Of a DNA stretch of 6,033 bases, positions 5,555 through 6,033 are shown piece by piece. Numbering within the stretch: the stretch's first letter is position 1; each line of letters begins with the position of its first letter. The notes beneath the pieces are model-generated. The model was not told the origin of the DNA and made no database searches. It was given only the letters and a program-made list of their open reading frames with translations. Source of the DNA: an uncultured Clostridia bacterium (lineage in GTDB: Bacteria > Bacillota_A > Clostridia > Oscillospirales > Oscillospiraceae). The stretch lies in assembly GCA_947167435.1 (NCBI GenBank), contig CAMVIC010000105.1, forward strand, positions 1 to 6,033. Direction: 5' to 3'. A program made the translations under genes and the position numbers.

Positions 5555-5584
5555 ATTATATCCGTATGTCATACCAGATTGCAA
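5555..5584 (-). promoter_or_regulatory. Sigma-A-type promoter of the DegV gene
   Basis: On the minus strand TTGCAA (5584-5579, 4/6 match to the -35 consensus) is followed after 18 bases by a perfect TATAAT (5560-5555). Transcription would start near 5548, about 43 bases before the ATG. A small dyad GTCTG-CAAGT-CAGAC (5591-5605) lies just upstream of the -35 box and may be incidental. Confidence 0.62.
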
Positions 5585-5634
5585 GCTCCTGTCTGCAAGT
5601 CAGACTATACGAAGTGTTCCGCGAGGAGTAGAGT

Positions 5635-5676
5635 AAAAAAAATCCAGACTCTACTCTCAGTAGAGTCTGGATTTTT
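5635..5676 (-). terminator. Strong bidirectional-looking terminator after the peptidase gene
   Basis: A perfect 18-bp stem (5638-5655 with 5659-5676, CTC loop on the plus strand) is bordered by eight A residues on the left (5635-5642). On the minus strand this gives an eight-T run at the 3' side, ideal for ending the leftward peptidase transcript. The right arm ends in five T residues, so it could also act on the plus strand. Confidence 0.85.
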
Positions 5677-5703
5677 CCGCGGATTTCCGGGCTTTTTCGT
5701 CAT

Positions 5704-6033
5704 TCAGGCCGGCTTTTTCATCTCTTCAACCAGCTCTCCGAAGAAGCGGAGGGCGGAGTTGACCGGCTCGGGGCTGCTCATGTCAACTCCGGCGATTTTC
5801 AGCAGTGCGATGGGGTCGGCGCTGCTGCCGCCGGACAGGAAGCGCTTGTAATCCTGAACCGCGCTTTCCCCCTCGCTGAGGATCCGGTTGGCGATGGCCA
5901 CCGCGGCGGAAAAGCCGGTGGCGTACTGGAAGACGTAGTAGTTGTAGTAGAAATGGGGAATCCGGGCCCACTCCAGGGCAATCTCCGGATCGGAGACCAT
6001 GTCCGGGCCGAAATACAGCTTGTTGAGGGCCAG
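5704..6033 (-). CDS. pepF: M3 family oligoendopeptidase F, C-terminal fragment
   Basis: The 109 visible residues are the C-terminal end of a metallopeptidase of family M3 (PepF/oligoendopeptidase F). The frame is open to the right edge, so the N-terminal part, including the zinc-binding HExxH motif, lies outside the window. Recognisable family blocks are LNKLYFGPDM, ALEWARIPHFYYNYYVFQYATGF (where the His and Tyr residues line the substrate cleft in M3 enzymes), FLSGGSSADPIALLKIAGVDM, and a C-terminal helix. Members are cytoplasmic zinc enzymes that cut short peptides inside the cell. The gene ends at TGA 5706-5704, 28 bases before a strong terminator, so it does not run on into the DegV gene. 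The choice of PepF over the related PepB or thimet-type enzymes rests on overall resemblance of this end only. Confidence 0.9.
   Translation of the reverse strand: MALNKLYFGPDMVSDPEIALEWARIPHFYYNYYVFQYATGFSAAVAIANRILSEGESAVQDYKRFLSGGSSADPIALLKIAGVDMSSPEPVNSALRFFGELVEEMKKPA

Overview
The window looks like chromosomal DNA from a GC-rich, Gram-positive-type anaerobe of the class Clostridia, perhaps an Oscillospiraceae-like gut bacterium. This is inferred from strong AGGAGG-type ribosome binding sites, choline/glucan-binding-type cell-wall repeats, a DegV-family lipid-binding protein, an M3 oligoendopeptidase, and a Tat-exported soluble flavin reductase. No rRNA or tRNA is present to fix the taxonomy.

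Layout from left to right. (1) Positions 1-665 (+) hold the 3' end of a surface protein made only of about ten aromatic, glycine-rich cell-wall-binding repeats. (2) An IS200-type (Y1/HUH, IS200/IS605 family) element lies at about 685-1325. Its subterminal hairpins are intact, but its minus-strand transposase gene has an in-frame TAA and no visible start codon. It separates the surface-protein gene from a 16-bp stem-loop at 1330-1364 that may have been that gene's terminator. (3) A 32-bp hairpin repeat and a terminator lie at 1411-1467. (4) A LysR-type regulator (1466-2332, -) is divergent from a Tat-exported FAD/FMN reductase of the flavocytochrome c/urocanate reductase superfamily (2601-4430, +). 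The 268-bp gap between them has a near-consensus sigma-A promoter for the reductase, with a perfect 11-bp inverted repeat just upstream that is a good candidate LysR operator. (5) A 187-bp convergent gap has three successive stem-loops, the last being a second copy of the 32-bp repeat. (6) A DegV-family gene (4618-5505, -) has its own promoter. (7) An 18-bp stem-loop terminator lies at 5638-5676, followed by the 3' end of a pepF-like oligoendopeptidase gene (5704-6033, -).

The clearest functional unit is the LysR/reductase pair. It probably forms a substrate-induced module in which an exported flavoprotein reduces a small organic electron acceptor outside the membrane. The acceptor cannot be named: the FMN-attachment motif is altered, and the residues that define fumarate and urocanate reductases are not conserved in the usual way. 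The other genes (surface protein, DegV, PepF) look like independent transcription units. I see no sign of a wholly new multi-gene system. The most unusual items are the divergent reductase and the dispersed 32-bp hairpin repeat found at the 3' ends of two minus-strand genes.
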